The notes: a model not told the origin generated them from the letters alone. Counted from the stretch's first letter, positions 48,683 to 57,995 are shown. The stretch is DNA of 64,000 nt from Paenibacillus sp. (GCA_031180825.1 JAPSLM010000001.1:248001-312000), one strand, 5' to 3'. Numbers and translations: made by a program.

Positions 48683-48734
48683 CGGCAGAAAAATTTTTTG
48701 CGAAGACCAACACCCTTTAAGGAGATGAAATCGA

Positions 48735-49394
48735 ATGACAACCCCATCGATTCGTATAAATCCGGAGCTGGCCGGGCAAATTGCCGCCGACCTGCTCGCA
48801 ATCGGCGCCGTAGCGCTTCGTCCGCAGCAGCCGTTCACTTGGACGTCCGGTCTGAAATCGCCGATCTACTGCGATAACCGGCTGACCATTTCGTTCCCCG
48901 AGATCCGCGAACGGATCGCCGAAGGCTTCGTTGCGCTTATCCGCGACAATTTCCCGGATGCGGAAGTCATTGCAGGGGCGGCGACCGGCGGTATTCCACA
49001 TGCGGCTTGGGTGGCTCAAAAGCTCGGTCTGCCGATGGTTTATGTGCGCGACAAGGCCAAGGGCCATGGGAAGGAAAATTTGATCGAAGGCTTGATCAAG
49101 CCCGGCCGGAAGACGGTTGTCATTGAGGATTTGATCTCGACGGGCGGCAGCTCGCTCAAGGTTGCCTTGGCCGTAAACGCCGCCGGAGCGCAGGCTCTCG
49201 GAGTGCTCGGCATCTTCTCGTATCAGTTCGAGAAGGCGAGAGAGGCCTTTGCGGGATCAGGCATTCCGTTCGAGACGCTGACGAATTACTCGGTACTGCT
49301 CGACGTCGCTCTTCGGAACGGCAGCATCCAGGAGCAGGATTTGCAGGCGCTGAAAGCATGGCGTGAAAATCCGAGCGAATACAGTAAAGCCTAA
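48735..49394 (+). CDS. pyrE: Orotate phosphoribosyltransferase
   Basis: PyrE joins orotate with PRPP to give OMP. The 219 residues have TWTSGLKSPIYCDNR near 35, the flexible loop RDKAKGHGKENLIEG near 98-112 and the PRPP motif VVIEDLISTGGSS near 120. It is the last gene of the pyr operon and is followed by a strong terminator. pyrK and pyrD, which lie before pyrF in B. subtilis, are missing from the operon. Confidence 0.97.
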   Translation: MTTPSIRINPELAGQIAADLLAIGAVALRPQQPFTWTSGLKSPIYCDNRLTISFPEIRERIAEGFVALIRDNFPDAEVIAGAATGGIPHAAWVAQKLGLPMVYVRDKAKGHGKENLIEGLIKPGRKTVVIEDLISTGGSSLKVALAVNAAGAQALGVLGIFSYQFEKAREAFAGSGIPFETLTNYSVLLDVALRNGSIQEQDLQALKAWRENPSEYSKA

Positions 49395-49402
49395 TGAAAT
49401 TT

Positions 49403-49459
49403 TAGCATTCGAATTCTTCCGCTGCGGTTCAGGGAAGAGCTCGGATGCTTTTCTTTTTT
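49403..49459 (+). terminator. Terminator of the pyr operon
   Basis: AGCATTCGA and TCGGATGCT form the base, and TTCTTCC with GGGAAGA the upper stem. TTTTCTTTTTT follows. Confidence 0.85.
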
Positions 49460-49466
49460 CACCGGG

Positions 49467-49493
49467 TGATACAAAATAAGGGTCAATCCTGTC
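49467..49493 (+). promoter_or_regulatory. Possible ECF-type promoter of the sigma factor gene
   Basis: TGATAC (49467-49472) and TGTC (49490-49493) are separated by 17 bases, resembling the TGAAAC...CGTC form of ECF promoters with one mismatch in each box. It would allow autoregulation by the sigma factor just downstream. Confidence 0.3.
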
Positions 49494-49528
49494 TTATATA
49501 TAGCTGCAGCTGAAAGGAGGACATTTCA

Positions 49529-50047
49529 TTGGAACATCCGGATTCCGATTATTTCCGTCATACATTTTATAAGCATTACCCGTCGGTGCGCCGAAAATTA
49601 ATCTCGTTAGTCCGCGATGAGGCGGCCGCCGAGGATCTGGCGCAGGAAGTATTCCTGCGTTTATACCGCAATCCTCCGGACGATCCGCAATTGATCGGCG
49701 CCTGGCTTCACCGGGTGCTAACCCGAATCGCCTACGACCATATGTCCAAGCGCGCCCGCGAACGGGCGCTGCAGGAAAAGCAAGAGCTGCATCTGCGGGT
49801 AACGGAGCAGGAAGGCAAGTCGAACGAAGAGACGGTGCTGGAGCAGTTTGAGCAGGAGGAATTGCGCGGTTGGCTGGACCAGCTTTCGGAACGGGACCGG
49901 CAGGTGCTGCTGCTTCGCTTCTCGGGCTACAGCTATGCGGAGATCGCCGAGAAGCTCCAAATTCGCACCCCGCTTGTAGGCACGCTCATTTACCGGGCTA
50001 CCGCCCGCTTGAAACGGCATGCGGAATTGCAAACTCAAGTTGAATAG
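49529..50047 (+). CDS. ECF-type RNA polymerase sigma factor
   Basis: This 172-residue protein has the two-domain sigma-70 layout of ECF factors. Region 2 includes VRDEAAAEDLAQEVFLRLYR (about 28-47) and the DHMSKRAR segment. Region 4 has LSERDRQVLLLRFSGYSYAEIAEKL with a helix-turn-helix (about 118-150). It lacks regions 1.1 and 3. The start is TTG after AAAGGAGGA. The next gene codes for a single-pass membrane protein, the usual place for an anti-sigma factor, and two ABC transporter genes follow. Target genes and the inducing signal cannot be read from sequence. It resembles the SigX/SigV/SigW group but cannot be tied to one. Confidence 0.9.
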   Translation: MEHPDSDYFRHTFYKHYPSVRRKLISLVRDEAAAEDLAQEVFLRLYRNPPDDPQLIGAWLHRVLTRIAYDHMSKRARERALQEKQELHLRVTEQEGKSNEETVLEQFEQEELRGWLDQLSERDRQVLLLRFSGYSYAEIAEKLQIRTPLVGTLIYRATARLKRHAELQTQVE

Positions 50048-50060
50048 GAGGAGACGGCAT

Positions 50061-51182
50061 ATGACCGAGTCATTTGTAAGGAAAAATTCCGATCCCACGG
50101 ATGCCGCTTGGGAGAAGCTTCAGCAGCGGCTTGCTTCGGAACCGAAGTCGTCCCGCTGGGAGCAGTGGGCGAAGGAAGCCGATAAAATAAATCCGTCGGC
50201 GGCAGAAGCCGGGAATAACGAAGGGTTACGTCCGATCGCTGCATCTGATAGCCGTCCGCTGCCTGTACCGGAACCGGGCGGGACTAAGGAGGAGAGAACA
50301 AAAGCTTACCCGTTCGCCCGTTGGCTCAGACGGCGCGGCAAGCGAGTGGCGGCTGCGGCCGCCGTGCTGGTACTGGCCGCTTTCCTGAGCACGCCAATCG
50401 GCAACGAAGCGCTGGCTTCCATATTGAATAAATTTCGGATGCAGGAAATGACGGTCGTTCAGGAAGACGATCTTCGGGCTCTGCTGAACGGCGCTTTTCC
50501 AGATGGTCACACGAGGGAGAGCATCAACAAGTTTGGCACATTCACGAATACGTCCGGAAGTATACAAGGAAATTTGGGAGTCGGTGAGATTTCCCAGGTT
50601 TTGGGACGCGACATTGTTATTCCAAAAGACTTTGACGCGCAGCATGATAGGCTTTACGTCAATCCTTCTAACACGATGACACTTAAGTTGGACGTGGACG
50701 AAGTGAACCGGGCAATGTCCCGTCTCGGGGCGAAGCAGCTGCTGCCTAAATCCGTAGAGGGTAAGCCGATCACGCTGGAATTCGGCGAGACGGTTTATCT
50801 GAACGTGAAAAACGACGAACGATATTATTCCTTGTCTCAACAGCCGATTCCCGTCGTATCCGTCGATCCGTCGATTCCGGTAGCCGAAGCGCTTGAGGCG
50901 GTACTGCAGTTCCCGCTGCTGCCGGATCATTTGAAGCGCAGCTTGCAGAACGTGGACCTGCTTACTACCGGAAACGTTCCGCTGCCTGTCATCACGAATC
51001 AGCCTACGGAGAAAATCAAGGTGGGAAGTACGGAAGTGCTCATTATGGTTCATGGGCCGGAAAAGCTGAAGAGCTATTCGGCCATGTGGGTAAATCAAGG
51101 TCAGCTCTTTGGGTTAAACGGCAACGATTTCACCAACCGCGAAGAGTTGCTTAACAAAGTGAAGGAGCTGATCGGTTCTTGA
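50061..51182 (+). CDS. Probable membrane-bound anti-sigma factor
   Basis: This 373-residue protein has a hydrophilic N-terminal part of about 92 residues, one transmembrane segment (about 94-112, after the basic RRRGKR) and an extracellular domain of about 260 residues. No zinc-binding HxxxCxxC motif is visible in the cytoplasmic part, so if it is an anti-sigma factor it is not of the ZAS type. Position between an ECF sigma factor and an ABC transporter supports the role; sequence similarity to a named family is not clear to me. The ATG at 50061 follows AGGAGGAGA. The stop overlaps the next start (TTGA). Confidence 0.7.
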   Translation: MTESFVRKNSDPTDAAWEKLQQRLASEPKSSRWEQWAKEADKINPSAAEAGNNEGLRPIAASDSRPLPVPEPGGTKEERTKAYPFARWLRRRGKRVAAAAAVLVLAAFLSTPIGNEALASILNKFRMQEMTVVQEDDLRALLNGAFPDGHTRESINKFGTFTNTSGSIQGNLGVGEISQVLGRDIVIPKDFDAQHDRLYVNPSNTMTLKLDVDEVNRAMSRLGAKQLLPKSVEGKPITLEFGETVYLNVKNDERYYSLSQQPIPVVSVDPSIPVAEALEAVLQFPLLPDHLKRSLQNVDLLTTGNVPLPVITNQPTEKIKVGSTEVLIMVHGPEKLKSYSAMWVNQGQLFGLNGNDFTNREELLNKVKELIGS

Positions 51183-52144
51183 GCGGACTAGCCATAGGAG
51201 CGCATGAGCTCACGAAAGATTACGGCAACGGCCGCGGCTGCCGCAGCATTACGATTACCGTGGGGGAAGGGGAAGCCTTTGGCTTCCTCGGCCCGAACGG
51301 GGCCGGCAAGAGCACCTTTGTAAAAATGCTCGTCGGCTTGATCCGCCCGACGCAGGGCCGCGGTGAAATATACGGCCATCCGATAGGATCATTGGAAGCA
51401 AGAAGGCATTTTGGTTACCTGCCGGAGCTGTACCGGTACCAGGAATGGCTCAGCGGCGAAGAAGTGCTGCAGCTGCATGCCCGGCTGTGCGGCGTCGAAG
51501 CTTCCGAGGCAAGGAGACGCATTCCCGAGCTGCTCGACCTCGTAGGACTCGGACTGCGAGGTAAAGATCGGGTGAAGAGGTATTCCAAAGGGATGCAGCA
51601 GCGGCTCGGATTGGCTTGCGCCTTGGTGAACGATCCGCCTATCGTTTTTTTGGACGAGCCGTCCTCCGCGCTCGATCCTTTGGGGCGGAGAGACGTACGA
51701 GAACTGCTCCGGCTGATGAAGGCGCAAGGAAAAACGATTTTTCTCAACTCGCATCTATTGGAGGATGTGGAGCTGCTGTGCGATCGTGTCGCCTTGCTGA
51801 ATAACGGTCAAGTTTTGCAGGTCGGCTCCGTGGCCGAAGTGCTGCACGAGACATCCCGCTGGCACCTTCGTGTCGGCGGGTTTGCGCCGTTTTTGCTGGC
51901 ATGGCTTCAAGAAGCCTCGGGCCTGACCGTACGCCTTCTTGCCCACAAGGAAGGAATGCCACCGGAAGAAGACGCAGTCTGGCTGGAAGCGGAACTGGAG
52001 GATGACGAGCAGATCGGCTGGCTGAACTCGCTTGTCATCGAGCAGGGGATGACGCTGTACGAAGTGAAAAAGGCAAAAACGAAGCTGGACGAATGGTTCG
52101 TCAGCTCGGTTGCCGGACGGAGCCATAGGGGGGAACGCGAATGA
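51179..52144 (+). CDS. ABC transporter ATP-binding protein
   Basis: This 321-residue nucleotide-binding subunit powers an ABC-2 type transporter. Walker A is GPNGAGKST near 41, the Q-loop region lies around YLPELYRYQE, the signature YSKGMQQRLG near 139 and Walker B IVFLDEPSSALDP near 160, with the H-loop LNSHLL near 192. The C-terminal 100 residues are an extra domain typical of exporters of the NatA/CcmA type. The TTG start overlaps the upstream stop, and the stop overlaps the permease start, so all three are coupled. Substrate unknown; a role in envelope stress or efflux is inferred from the sigma factor in front. Confidence 0.92.
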   Translation: MSGLAIGAHELTKDYGNGRGCRSITITVGEGEAFGFLGPNGAGKSTFVKMLVGLIRPTQGRGEIYGHPIGSLEARRHFGYLPELYRYQEWLSGEEVLQLHARLCGVEASEARRRIPELLDLVGLGLRGKDRVKRYSKGMQQRLGLACALVNDPPIVFLDEPSSALDPLGRRDVRELLRLMKAQGKTIFLNSHLLEDVELLCDRVALLNNGQVLQVGSVAEVLHETSRWHLRVGGFAPFLLAWLQEASGLTVRLLAHKEGMPPEEDAVWLEAELEDDEQIGWLNSLVIEQGMTLYEVKKAKTKLDEWFVSSVAGRSHRGERE

Positions 52145-53022
52145 TCACCATCATCGGCTCGACTTGGAAGGAGCTGCTGCGCAAACGGGTCATGCTGCTG
52201 ACACTGCTGATGACCGTTATTTTCTTGTTCGCCTTCTGGTTCGTCGCCAAAACCATCGGAGCAAGCTTGCATGAGAGCCATTTTGCGTCGGACATGCAGT
52301 ATATGATTGCCGTTTACGAACGCAGCGCGATGATTTTGTCGCTCGGCTTTTTTTTCGGTTCGTTCGTCATCGCTTTTTTGTCCATCTTCAGCTCGTTCTC
52401 CGTCATCGCAGGAGAAGCGGAGCAGGGCGTGCTGCAGGCGCTTATGACGCGCCCATTGTCCCGTTTCTCCTGGTACATGGGGCGGTGGATCGGTTTTGTC
52501 AGCTGGGGCATCGGTTACGGGGCGCTGCTTTTTATATCGATTCTGCTGGTATGCTGGGCTCATGCCGGAATTCCCGGAGATATTGTATCGCTAACGCGTT
52601 CGTTTGCCTTGTTTATTTTTGTTATGCCGCTGCTCGTGTCTTTATCGATGCTGGGCTCCTGCCACTTCTCTTCCACCGGGAACGGCGTGTTTATGACGAT
52701 GCTCTACGGGGCGGGATGGCTCGGGGGCATGATTGAAAAAGTGGCAGGCTCGGTCCAACTCGAGCAAAATATTGCCATTAAGCCGCTGCTGACCATCGCG
52801 GGAATTATGTCCCTTGTCATGCCGGCCGATTCGCTGCAAAGCCGGATGCAAGCGGAGCTGTTTGCCGTAAACGAGCTTCAACAATTTGTAAATTTTAGAA
52901 GCTTTTTTGGTTTTATCGGTTTTGAACGCGTGCCGTCCAACGCCTTTCTGATATACAGCGCCGGATATATGCTTATAATGCTGCTGCTCGGCTTGTGGTC
53001 GTTTCGGAGAAAAGACATATGA
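52141..53022 (+). CDS. ABC-2 type transporter permease
   Basis: This 293-residue protein has six or so transmembrane segments: about 15-35, 60-85, 105-130, 140-165, 170-195 and near the C-terminus 260-285. The layout is that of ABC-2 permeases of the NosY/CcmB-like group. The ATG overlaps the stop of the ATPase gene (ATGA). It is the last gene of the sigma factor operon and is followed by a two-way terminator. The transported substrate cannot be inferred. Confidence 0.87.
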   Translation: MITIIGSTWKELLRKRVMLLTLLMTVIFLFAFWFVAKTIGASLHESHFASDMQYMIAVYERSAMILSLGFFFGSFVIAFLSIFSSFSVIAGEAEQGVLQALMTRPLSRFSWYMGRWIGFVSWGIGYGALLFISILLVCWAHAGIPGDIVSLTRSFALFIFVMPLLVSLSMLGSCHFSSTGNGVFMTMLYGAGWLGGMIEKVAGSVQLEQNIAIKPLLTIAGIMSLVMPADSLQSRMQAELFAVNELQQFVNFRSFFGFIGFERVPSNAFLIYSAGYMLIMLLLGLWSFRRKDI

Positions 53023-53044
53023 TACGCAAGTCTGCGTCGCGACG

Positions 53045-53103
53045 AAAAAAGCCCGTCTGCACCATTCATCGCTTGGTTGCGTTGAGCGGGGTAGACGGGC
53101 TTT
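53045..53103 (-). terminator. Bidirectional terminator between the ABC operon and mtnB
   Basis: AAAAAAGCCCGTCT (53045-53058) and AGACGGGCTTT (53093-53103) form a long stem. Six T follow on the minus strand and three on the plus, so it mainly serves the pro-mtn operon and also the ABC operon. Confidence 0.8.
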
Positions 53104-53155
53104 ATCCGGGTTCAAATGAATGCGTACCAACGCTGCGGCCGCATCAGGGAAAGGG

Positions 53156-53800
53156 TTACTTTTTCAGCAGAGCCCAGCGGTAGGCGTACTCGAACAGAAA
53201 CTCGAACGCTTCGAGGTGGCGCTTCGCTTCGAAGGCGTTGGCGCCCCAAGCGTAAATGCCGTGCTTGCGCAGCAGAATACCGGGAATGCGGGGCACGATC
53301 GCACCTTCTACCAATTCGGCAATCCGCGGGATTTCCGCATAGTTCGGCAAAATCGGGATATCGATGTGCGCCTCCTCTTCCCATATATTGAATGCTTTGA
53401 TCAGCTCGACACCGTCCACCGGTACGCTGCCGCGTTCCGCATAGAGCTCGGAGACGAGGTTATTGAACACGGTGTGCACATGAAAAATAGCGCCGCAGCC
53501 CGTCAAACGATAGATCTCGCAATGAATCAGCGTTTCCGCGGACGGCTTCAGGCCGGTCGTTTCGACCGGTTGGCCCGATTGATCGACCAGCAAATAGTCG
53601 GAAGGCGTATGGACCGACTTATCCTTGCCGCTGGCCGTAATGGCAAACGCAAACCGCTCGGGAGAAAAGTCCCCCGTCCGGATCGACAGGTTGCCGCTTG
53701 TTCCCGGAAACCAGCCGCGTGCGGCAAGCAACGTTTTAATCTCCCGCAGTTCGGCGAACGCCTGCTGCTTCTCCTCCAAACGAATGGCGCTAAAGCTCAC
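53156..53800 (-). CDS. mtnB: Methylthioribulose-1-phosphate dehydratase
   Basis: MtnB is a class II aldolase-like zinc enzyme that dehydrates 5-methylthioribulose-1-phosphate in the methionine salvage pathway. The 214 residues show PGTSGNLSIR near 32, ITASGKDKS near 53, the metal-binding HVHTVFNN near 103 and HGIYAWG near 182. It is the last gene of the minus-strand run and overlaps mtnX by 11 bases. mtnD, which follows it in B. subtilis, is absent here. Confidence 0.95.
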   Translation of the reverse strand: MSFSAIRLEEKQQAFAELREIKTLLAARGWFPGTSGNLSIRTGDFSPERFAFAITASGKDKSVHTPSDYLLVDQSGQPVETTGLKPSAETLIHCEIYRLTGCGAIFHVHTVFNNLVSELYAERGSVPVDGVELIKAFNIWEEEAHIDIPILPNYAEIPRIAELVEGAIVPRIPGILLRKHGIYAWGANAFEAKRHLEAFEFLFEYAYRWALLKK

Positions 53801-54458
53801 GCACTTTCATCTCCTCTAACCGCTTGATCACATCGTGAAAATCTTCAAAAGGATAGTAATTCAATCCGAGCTCCCGGCACAGCTCGATCAAATGGGAGCG
53901 GGCAAATACCGTATCGGCCAGCTTGGCCCCGGCAAAATCGGTTACGCTGTCGCCGATCATAATGCGTTCGTACGTCTCCCGCGGATAGGAGCGGATGATT
54001 TTCGTTTTGCACATGCCGCAGTCGTTATCGCATGCGGAATCGCACGAATGCGGCCACAAAATGCGGATTTGCGCGCCGCTGAAGTCGCTCGCGTTGCAAT
54101 AAATATTCTCCTTCGGAATCGCAAACGGCGAAAGCACGGGATAAACGAAAAAGTCGATTCCGCCGCTCGTTACCAGAAAGAGGATGTCCTCCTTCTTGCA
54201 GTAATCCAGCAGCTCGCGGAAGCCGCTGCGAATCGTCACGTTGCCGATCGCGTAATCGACGACTTGCTGCCGGCGGGAGGTCGGGAGCAGCGCGAACATG
54301 CGTCCGACGCCTTCCCGGATCGAAATTTCCTTGGAGATCACTTGATTCACCAGCGTATCCCAGCCCTCGGGCTGAAAATGCTTCATAATCGCCACGATGT
54401 TGTCGTTGACGGTAATCGTCCCGTCGAAGTCGCAAAAAACAACCCGCTGTCTGCTCAT
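53790..54458 (-). CDS. mtnX: 2-Hydroxy-3-keto-5-methylthiopentenyl-1-phosphate phosphatase
   Basis: MtnX is a HAD-superfamily phosphatase acting after MtnW in methionine salvage. The 222 residues have the nucleophile motif VVFCDFDGTIT at the N-terminus, a threonine motif VTSGGIDFF near 93 and the acidic motif MIGDSVTDFAGA near 163. A Cys cluster (CDSACDNDCGMC near 136-147) is typical of this family. The ATG at 54458 overlaps the mtnW stop as ATGA and has a GGGGG site; a GTG at 54473 inside mtnW is less likely. Confidence 0.94.
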   Translation of the reverse strand: MSRQRVVFCDFDGTITVNDNIVAIMKHFQPEGWDTLVNQVISKEISIREGVGRMFALLPTSRRQQVVDYAIGNVTIRSGFRELLDYCKKEDILFLVTSGGIDFFVYPVLSPFAIPKENIYCNASDFSGAQIRILWPHSCDSACDNDCGMCKTKIIRSYPRETYERIMIGDSVTDFAGAKLADTVFARSHLIELCRELGLNYYPFEDFHDVIKRLEEMKVREL

Positions 54459-55753
54459 TCTTTGATCCCCCACGCATCAATGGCCGCCTGCAGCTCGGGA
54501 TGTCCGTCTGCGGCATACTCCCGCAGCGGAACGCCGGCCTGGCAGCCGTCGATCGCCTGCCGGAAGGCACGCCCGCCGGCCGCCGCACCCATCGGATGGC
54601 CATGCACCCCGCCGCCTGCATTGACGACCACTTGTCCGCCAAAATCGCGCAAAATAAGCGGCACAAGTCCGGGATGAATGCCGGCCGACGGCACCGGGAA
54701 GCTCGTTGTAAGCGGAACTTCTCCGTTGACGGACGCTGGCGCGCCGTCTCCGCCGTAAATATAGTCGGCAGCTTCGGTTGTCAGCAGCGCTTCCTTGATC
54801 GCCATGTTCTCTTCCTTCGGCATGACGACGGAACCGTACGGCGAAGGGAACAGCACCAGATCGGCCCCGGCGAGCCGCATCAGCTTGCCAAGCAGTACGT
54901 TCGCGGCAATGCCGTGATACGGCGACGGATACAAAGCCCCGGCGAGCGACGGATGGGCCATCAGCGGCACGTTGACGTCAGGGTGGCGGCTCAGCTCGCT
55001 GAGGGCGTCGAAGCCGTAGGCGAGCACATTGAACAGCAGCGCGTTGGCTCCGGCGTCAATCGCCTTTTTGGCTTGCTCGACGAGCCCGAAGGTCGGGCCG
55101 GTCAAATTGGCGGCGTACAGCAGCTTCTGGCCGGTTTCCCGCTCGGCTTCGGCGGCCGCCTGCATGCACAGCTCGACCCGTTTCTCGATCGGGGTCAGCG
55201 GATTCTCGAACAAAATCTCGTCGTCCTTGATCAGATCGACGCCGCCGAGCGCCTGCTGATAAAACTGCTCCCGCAGAGCGGGCAGATCGTGGCCGATCAC
55301 CGATTTGAAAATGCTCATGAGCAGCGGGCGGTCGTGGACGCCAAGCAGATTGCGCACGCCCCGGATGCCGAAGCGCGGTCCCGGAAAGGCGGACAAGAAC
55401 GACTCGGAAAAGGCCAGATCGATCAGCTTGACCCGGCCGTCCATCGACAGCTTCCCGAAAACCGTGACCAGCAGGGCAGGGATATCGCGGCTGAAATTTA
55501 AATCGGGATAAGCGATGCGAATATCCGCATATCTTGCGGAAGCGGGCTCGTCTGCAGAAGGCTCGTGTACGTCTATACCGACGACGCGGCCAAGATGTTT
55601 TTCCATTTCCGCCTTCCGCGCTTCCGGCAGCTCGGTCCAGCTTCCGACGGTCAGCCCGACGGCTATGCCGGTCGCTTTTTTATGAAAATCGGCTTTCTCG
55701 TCATAGCAGCGGTAGGTGGCTACGCAATACGATGAGGAAATGGCATGACTCAC
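54455..55753 (-). CDS. mtnW: 2,3-Diketo-5-methylthiopentyl-1-phosphate enolase (RuBisCO-like protein)
   Basis: MtnW is the RuBisCO-like enolase of methionine salvage and does not fix carbon dioxide. The 432 residues show the RuBisCO large-chain fold with GGVDLIKDDE near 173, whose Lys is the carbamylated ligand, and AHPSLAGALYPSPYHGI near 268. A glycine-rich VVNAGGGVHGHPMGAAAGG lies near 385. The GTG start stands after AGAAGGTG, 15 bases downstream of the proC stop, so it is very probably cotranscribed with proBAC. Confidence 0.95.
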   Translation of the reverse strand: MSHAISSSYCVATYRCYDEKADFHKKATGIAVGLTVGSWTELPEARKAEMEKHLGRVVGIDVHEPSADEPASARYADIRIAYPDLNFSRDIPALLVTVFGKLSMDGRVKLIDLAFSESFLSAFPGPRFGIRGVRNLLGVHDRPLLMSIFKSVIGHDLPALREQFYQQALGGVDLIKDDEILFENPLTPIEKRVELCMQAAAEAERETGQKLLYAANLTGPTFGLVEQAKKAIDAGANALLFNVLAYGFDALSELSRHPDVNVPLMAHPSLAGALYPSPYHGIAANVLLGKLMRLAGADLVLFPSPYGSVVMPKEENMAIKEALLTTEAADYIYGGDGAPASVNGEVPLTTSFPVPSAGIHPGLVPLILRDFGGQVVVNAGGGVHGHPMGAAAGGRAFRQAIDGCQAGVPLREYAADGHPELQAAIDAWGIKE

Positions 55754-55768
55754 AAACTAACACCTTCT

Positions 55769-56635
55769 TTATTTGGTATGGGAAGCGACGGAAGCGCTGA
55801 TGGCGGCACCCATCTCGGCGGAGCGTTCCGCGGCGCGGCGCATCGCTTTGGAGACCGCTTCGGTGAAGCCGCAGCTGTCCATCGTCTCGATGGCCGCCTG
55901 CGTAGCTCCGTTCGGGGAAGTCACCTTGCGGCGCAGCTCGGCCGGTTCTTCTCCGCTCAGCTCAACCATGCGGGCCGCGCCCATCACCGTTTGCACGGTC
56001 AGACGCTTGGCCTCTTCATGCGACAGTCCGCCGCTCATTCCGCCTTCGATCATCGCTTCCATCATATAATAAATGTAAGCCGGACCGCAGCCGGACAAAC
56101 TTACAATCGTTTCCATCAGCGGCTCTTCGACGATCGATACGATCCCGATGGAGCGGAACATCTCTTCGCCAAGCTGCCGCTGCGCGTCCGAGACGCCGCT
56201 TGAAAAGCTGAGTCCGGTCGCGCCAAGGCCGATGGTGCTGGACGTGTTCGGCATCGTGCGGACAATGGCCCAGCCCGGGCTGCCGAGAATCGCCTCCATC
56301 ATTTCGATGGATAGTCCGGCAATAACGGATACGAGCAATTGCTCCTTGCGGAGCAACGGCTTCAAGTCGAGCAAGCCCTGAGCGGCATCGCTCGGCTTAA
56401 AGGCCAGTACGACAATATCGGCGGAAGCGATGGCATCGTTTCGCCCGGCAGTACCGGAGGCATAACGAATGCCGTACTGCTTGTTCAATTCCTGCAGGCG
56501 GGCTTCATTCGACCGGTTGACAGCGACAAGCTGTTCCGCCTGCATGCCCGCCTCGGAGACAAGTCCCCGGATGATCGCTTCCGCCATGGAGCCGGCGCCG
56601 ACGAACGTGATGTTTTTGGATAAAATCTGTGACAT
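55769..56635 (-). CDS. proC: Pyrroline-5-carboxylate reductase
   Basis: ProC reduces pyrroline-5-carboxylate to proline with NAD(P)H. The 288 residues start with the Rossmann motif FVGAGSMAEAII and include VLAFKPSD near 75, VRTMPNTSS near 118 and the substrate-site SGCGPAYIYYMMEAM near 167, then TSPNGATQAAIE near 230. The ATG at 56635 has AAAGGAGC at 7 bases; the frame extends upstream to 56710 without homology. It is 46 bases downstream of proA. Confidence 0.96.
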   Translation of the reverse strand: MSQILSKNITFVGAGSMAEAIIRGLVSEAGMQAEQLVAVNRSNEARLQELNKQYGIRYASGTAGRNDAIASADIVVLAFKPSDAAQGLLDLKPLLRKEQLLVSVIAGLSIEMMEAILGSPGWAIVRTMPNTSSTIGLGATGLSFSSGVSDAQRQLGEEMFRSIGIVSIVEEPLMETIVSLSGCGPAYIYYMMEAMIEGGMSGGLSHEEAKRLTVQTVMGAARMVELSGEEPAELRRKVTSPNGATQAAIETMDSCGFTEAVSKAMRRAAERSAEMGAAISASVASHTK

Positions 56636-56681
56636 ATTGGCTGCTCCTTTCGAACTTCTAAGTCTGGTACGATCTTCCGGG

Positions 56682-57953
56682 TTAACCGCGAATTTGCCCG
56701 TTTCCGACAATGCAGTATTTGCTCGACGTCAGCGCCGGCAAGCCCATGGGGCCGCGAGCGTGCAGCTTCTGCGTGCTGATGCCGATTTCGGCGCCGAAGC
56801 CGAATTCGAAGCCGTCCGTGAAACGGGTGGAGGCGTTATGATAAACGGCCGCCGCATCCACTTCCCGCAAAAACCGCGCCGCGTTCGCTTCGTCTTCGGT
56901 TACGATGCATTCCGAGTGCATCGTTCCGTGGCGGCGGATGTGCGCCAGCGCCTCGTCCAGTCCGTTCACCACGCGAACATTCAAGATGTAGTCGTTATAC
57001 TCGGTATCCCAGTCGGCTTCCGAGGCCGCTTTTACCGCCGGCACGAGCCGCTGCGCTTCCGCATCGCCTCGCAGCTCGACCATTTGCTGGACGAATTGCT
57101 CGGCGATGTTCGCCAGATGCCGCTCCGCAAAATCGCGATGCACCAGCAGCGTCTCCATCGAGTTGCATACCGAAGGCCGCTGCACCTTCGCATTGATGGC
57201 GATCTTGAGCGCCATGTCCGGCTGCGCGCTGGCGTCGATATAGGTATGGCAAATGCCGGCTCCGGTCTCGATTACCGGCACGGTTGCGTTTTTGACGACG
57301 TTCTGAATTAACGAAGCGCCGCCGCGCGGAATAAGCACGTCGAGCAGACCGTTCAGCTTGAGCATTTCGTCGACCGAAGCGCGGCTCGGGTCCATCACGA
57401 GCTGCAGCGCGTCCGCCGGAACGTCGGTCGTTTTCAGCGCTTCGTGAAGCACCTCGACGATCCGCTTATTGGAATGGAGCGCCGAGGAGCCGCCGCGCAG
57501 CACGACGGCGTTGCCGGTTTTCAGGCACAGTCCGGCCGCATCGACCGTAACGTTGGGACGCGCTTCGTAGATGATGCCGATCACGCCGAGCGGCACGCGG
57601 ACCTTGCGGATTTGCAGGCCGTTCGGGCGGTCGAACGCTTCCAGCGTATCGCCGATCGGATCGGTCAAAGCGACGACCTGCCGCAGTCCGTCGGCCATCG
57701 CTTCGATCCGCTGGCGATTCAGCGCCAGCCGGTCGAGCAGCGACGTGCCGATGCCGCTCTCGCGTCCGCGCTGCAGATCCTCCGCGTTAGCGGCGATAAT
57801 CGATTCGGCTTCCGCCGCGAGGGCGTCCGCCATGCGCAGCAGCGCATCGTTCTTTTGCCCGGTGCCGAGCATCCCGAGCCTCGGCGCGGCTTGCTTGGCC
57901 AGCTTCGCTTTTTGCACCACTTCGCTCAGGTTTAAAGCTTGATCCGTTGTCAT
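56682..57953 (-). CDS. proA: Gamma-glutamyl phosphate reductase
   Basis: ProA reduces gamma-glutamyl phosphate to glutamate semialdehyde with NADPH. The 423 residues have the aldehyde dehydrogenase-like fold with GVIGIIYEARPNVTVDAAGL near 113, LKTGNAVVLRGGSSA near 133 and the catalytic Cys in VQRPSVCNSMETLL near 260. It sits in the usual proB-proA order and is 42 bases downstream of proB. Confidence 0.97.
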   Translation of the reverse strand: MTTDQALNLSEVVQKAKLAKQAAPRLGMLGTGQKNDALLRMADALAAEAESIIAANAEDLQRGRESGIGTSLLDRLALNRQRIEAMADGLRQVVALTDPIGDTLEAFDRPNGLQIRKVRVPLGVIGIIYEARPNVTVDAAGLCLKTGNAVVLRGGSSALHSNKRIVEVLHEALKTTDVPADALQLVMDPSRASVDEMLKLNGLLDVLIPRGGASLIQNVVKNATVPVIETGAGICHTYIDASAQPDMALKIAINAKVQRPSVCNSMETLLVHRDFAERHLANIAEQFVQQMVELRGDAEAQRLVPAVKAASEADWDTEYNDYILNVRVVNGLDEALAHIRRHGTMHSECIVTEDEANAARFLREVDAAAVYHNASTRFTDGFEFGFGAEIGISTQKLHARGPMGLPALTSSKYCIVGNGQIRG

Positions 57954-57995
57954 GTTCTACTTCCTCCTTCGGAGCGTCGTTTAAGGTCGTACTGC

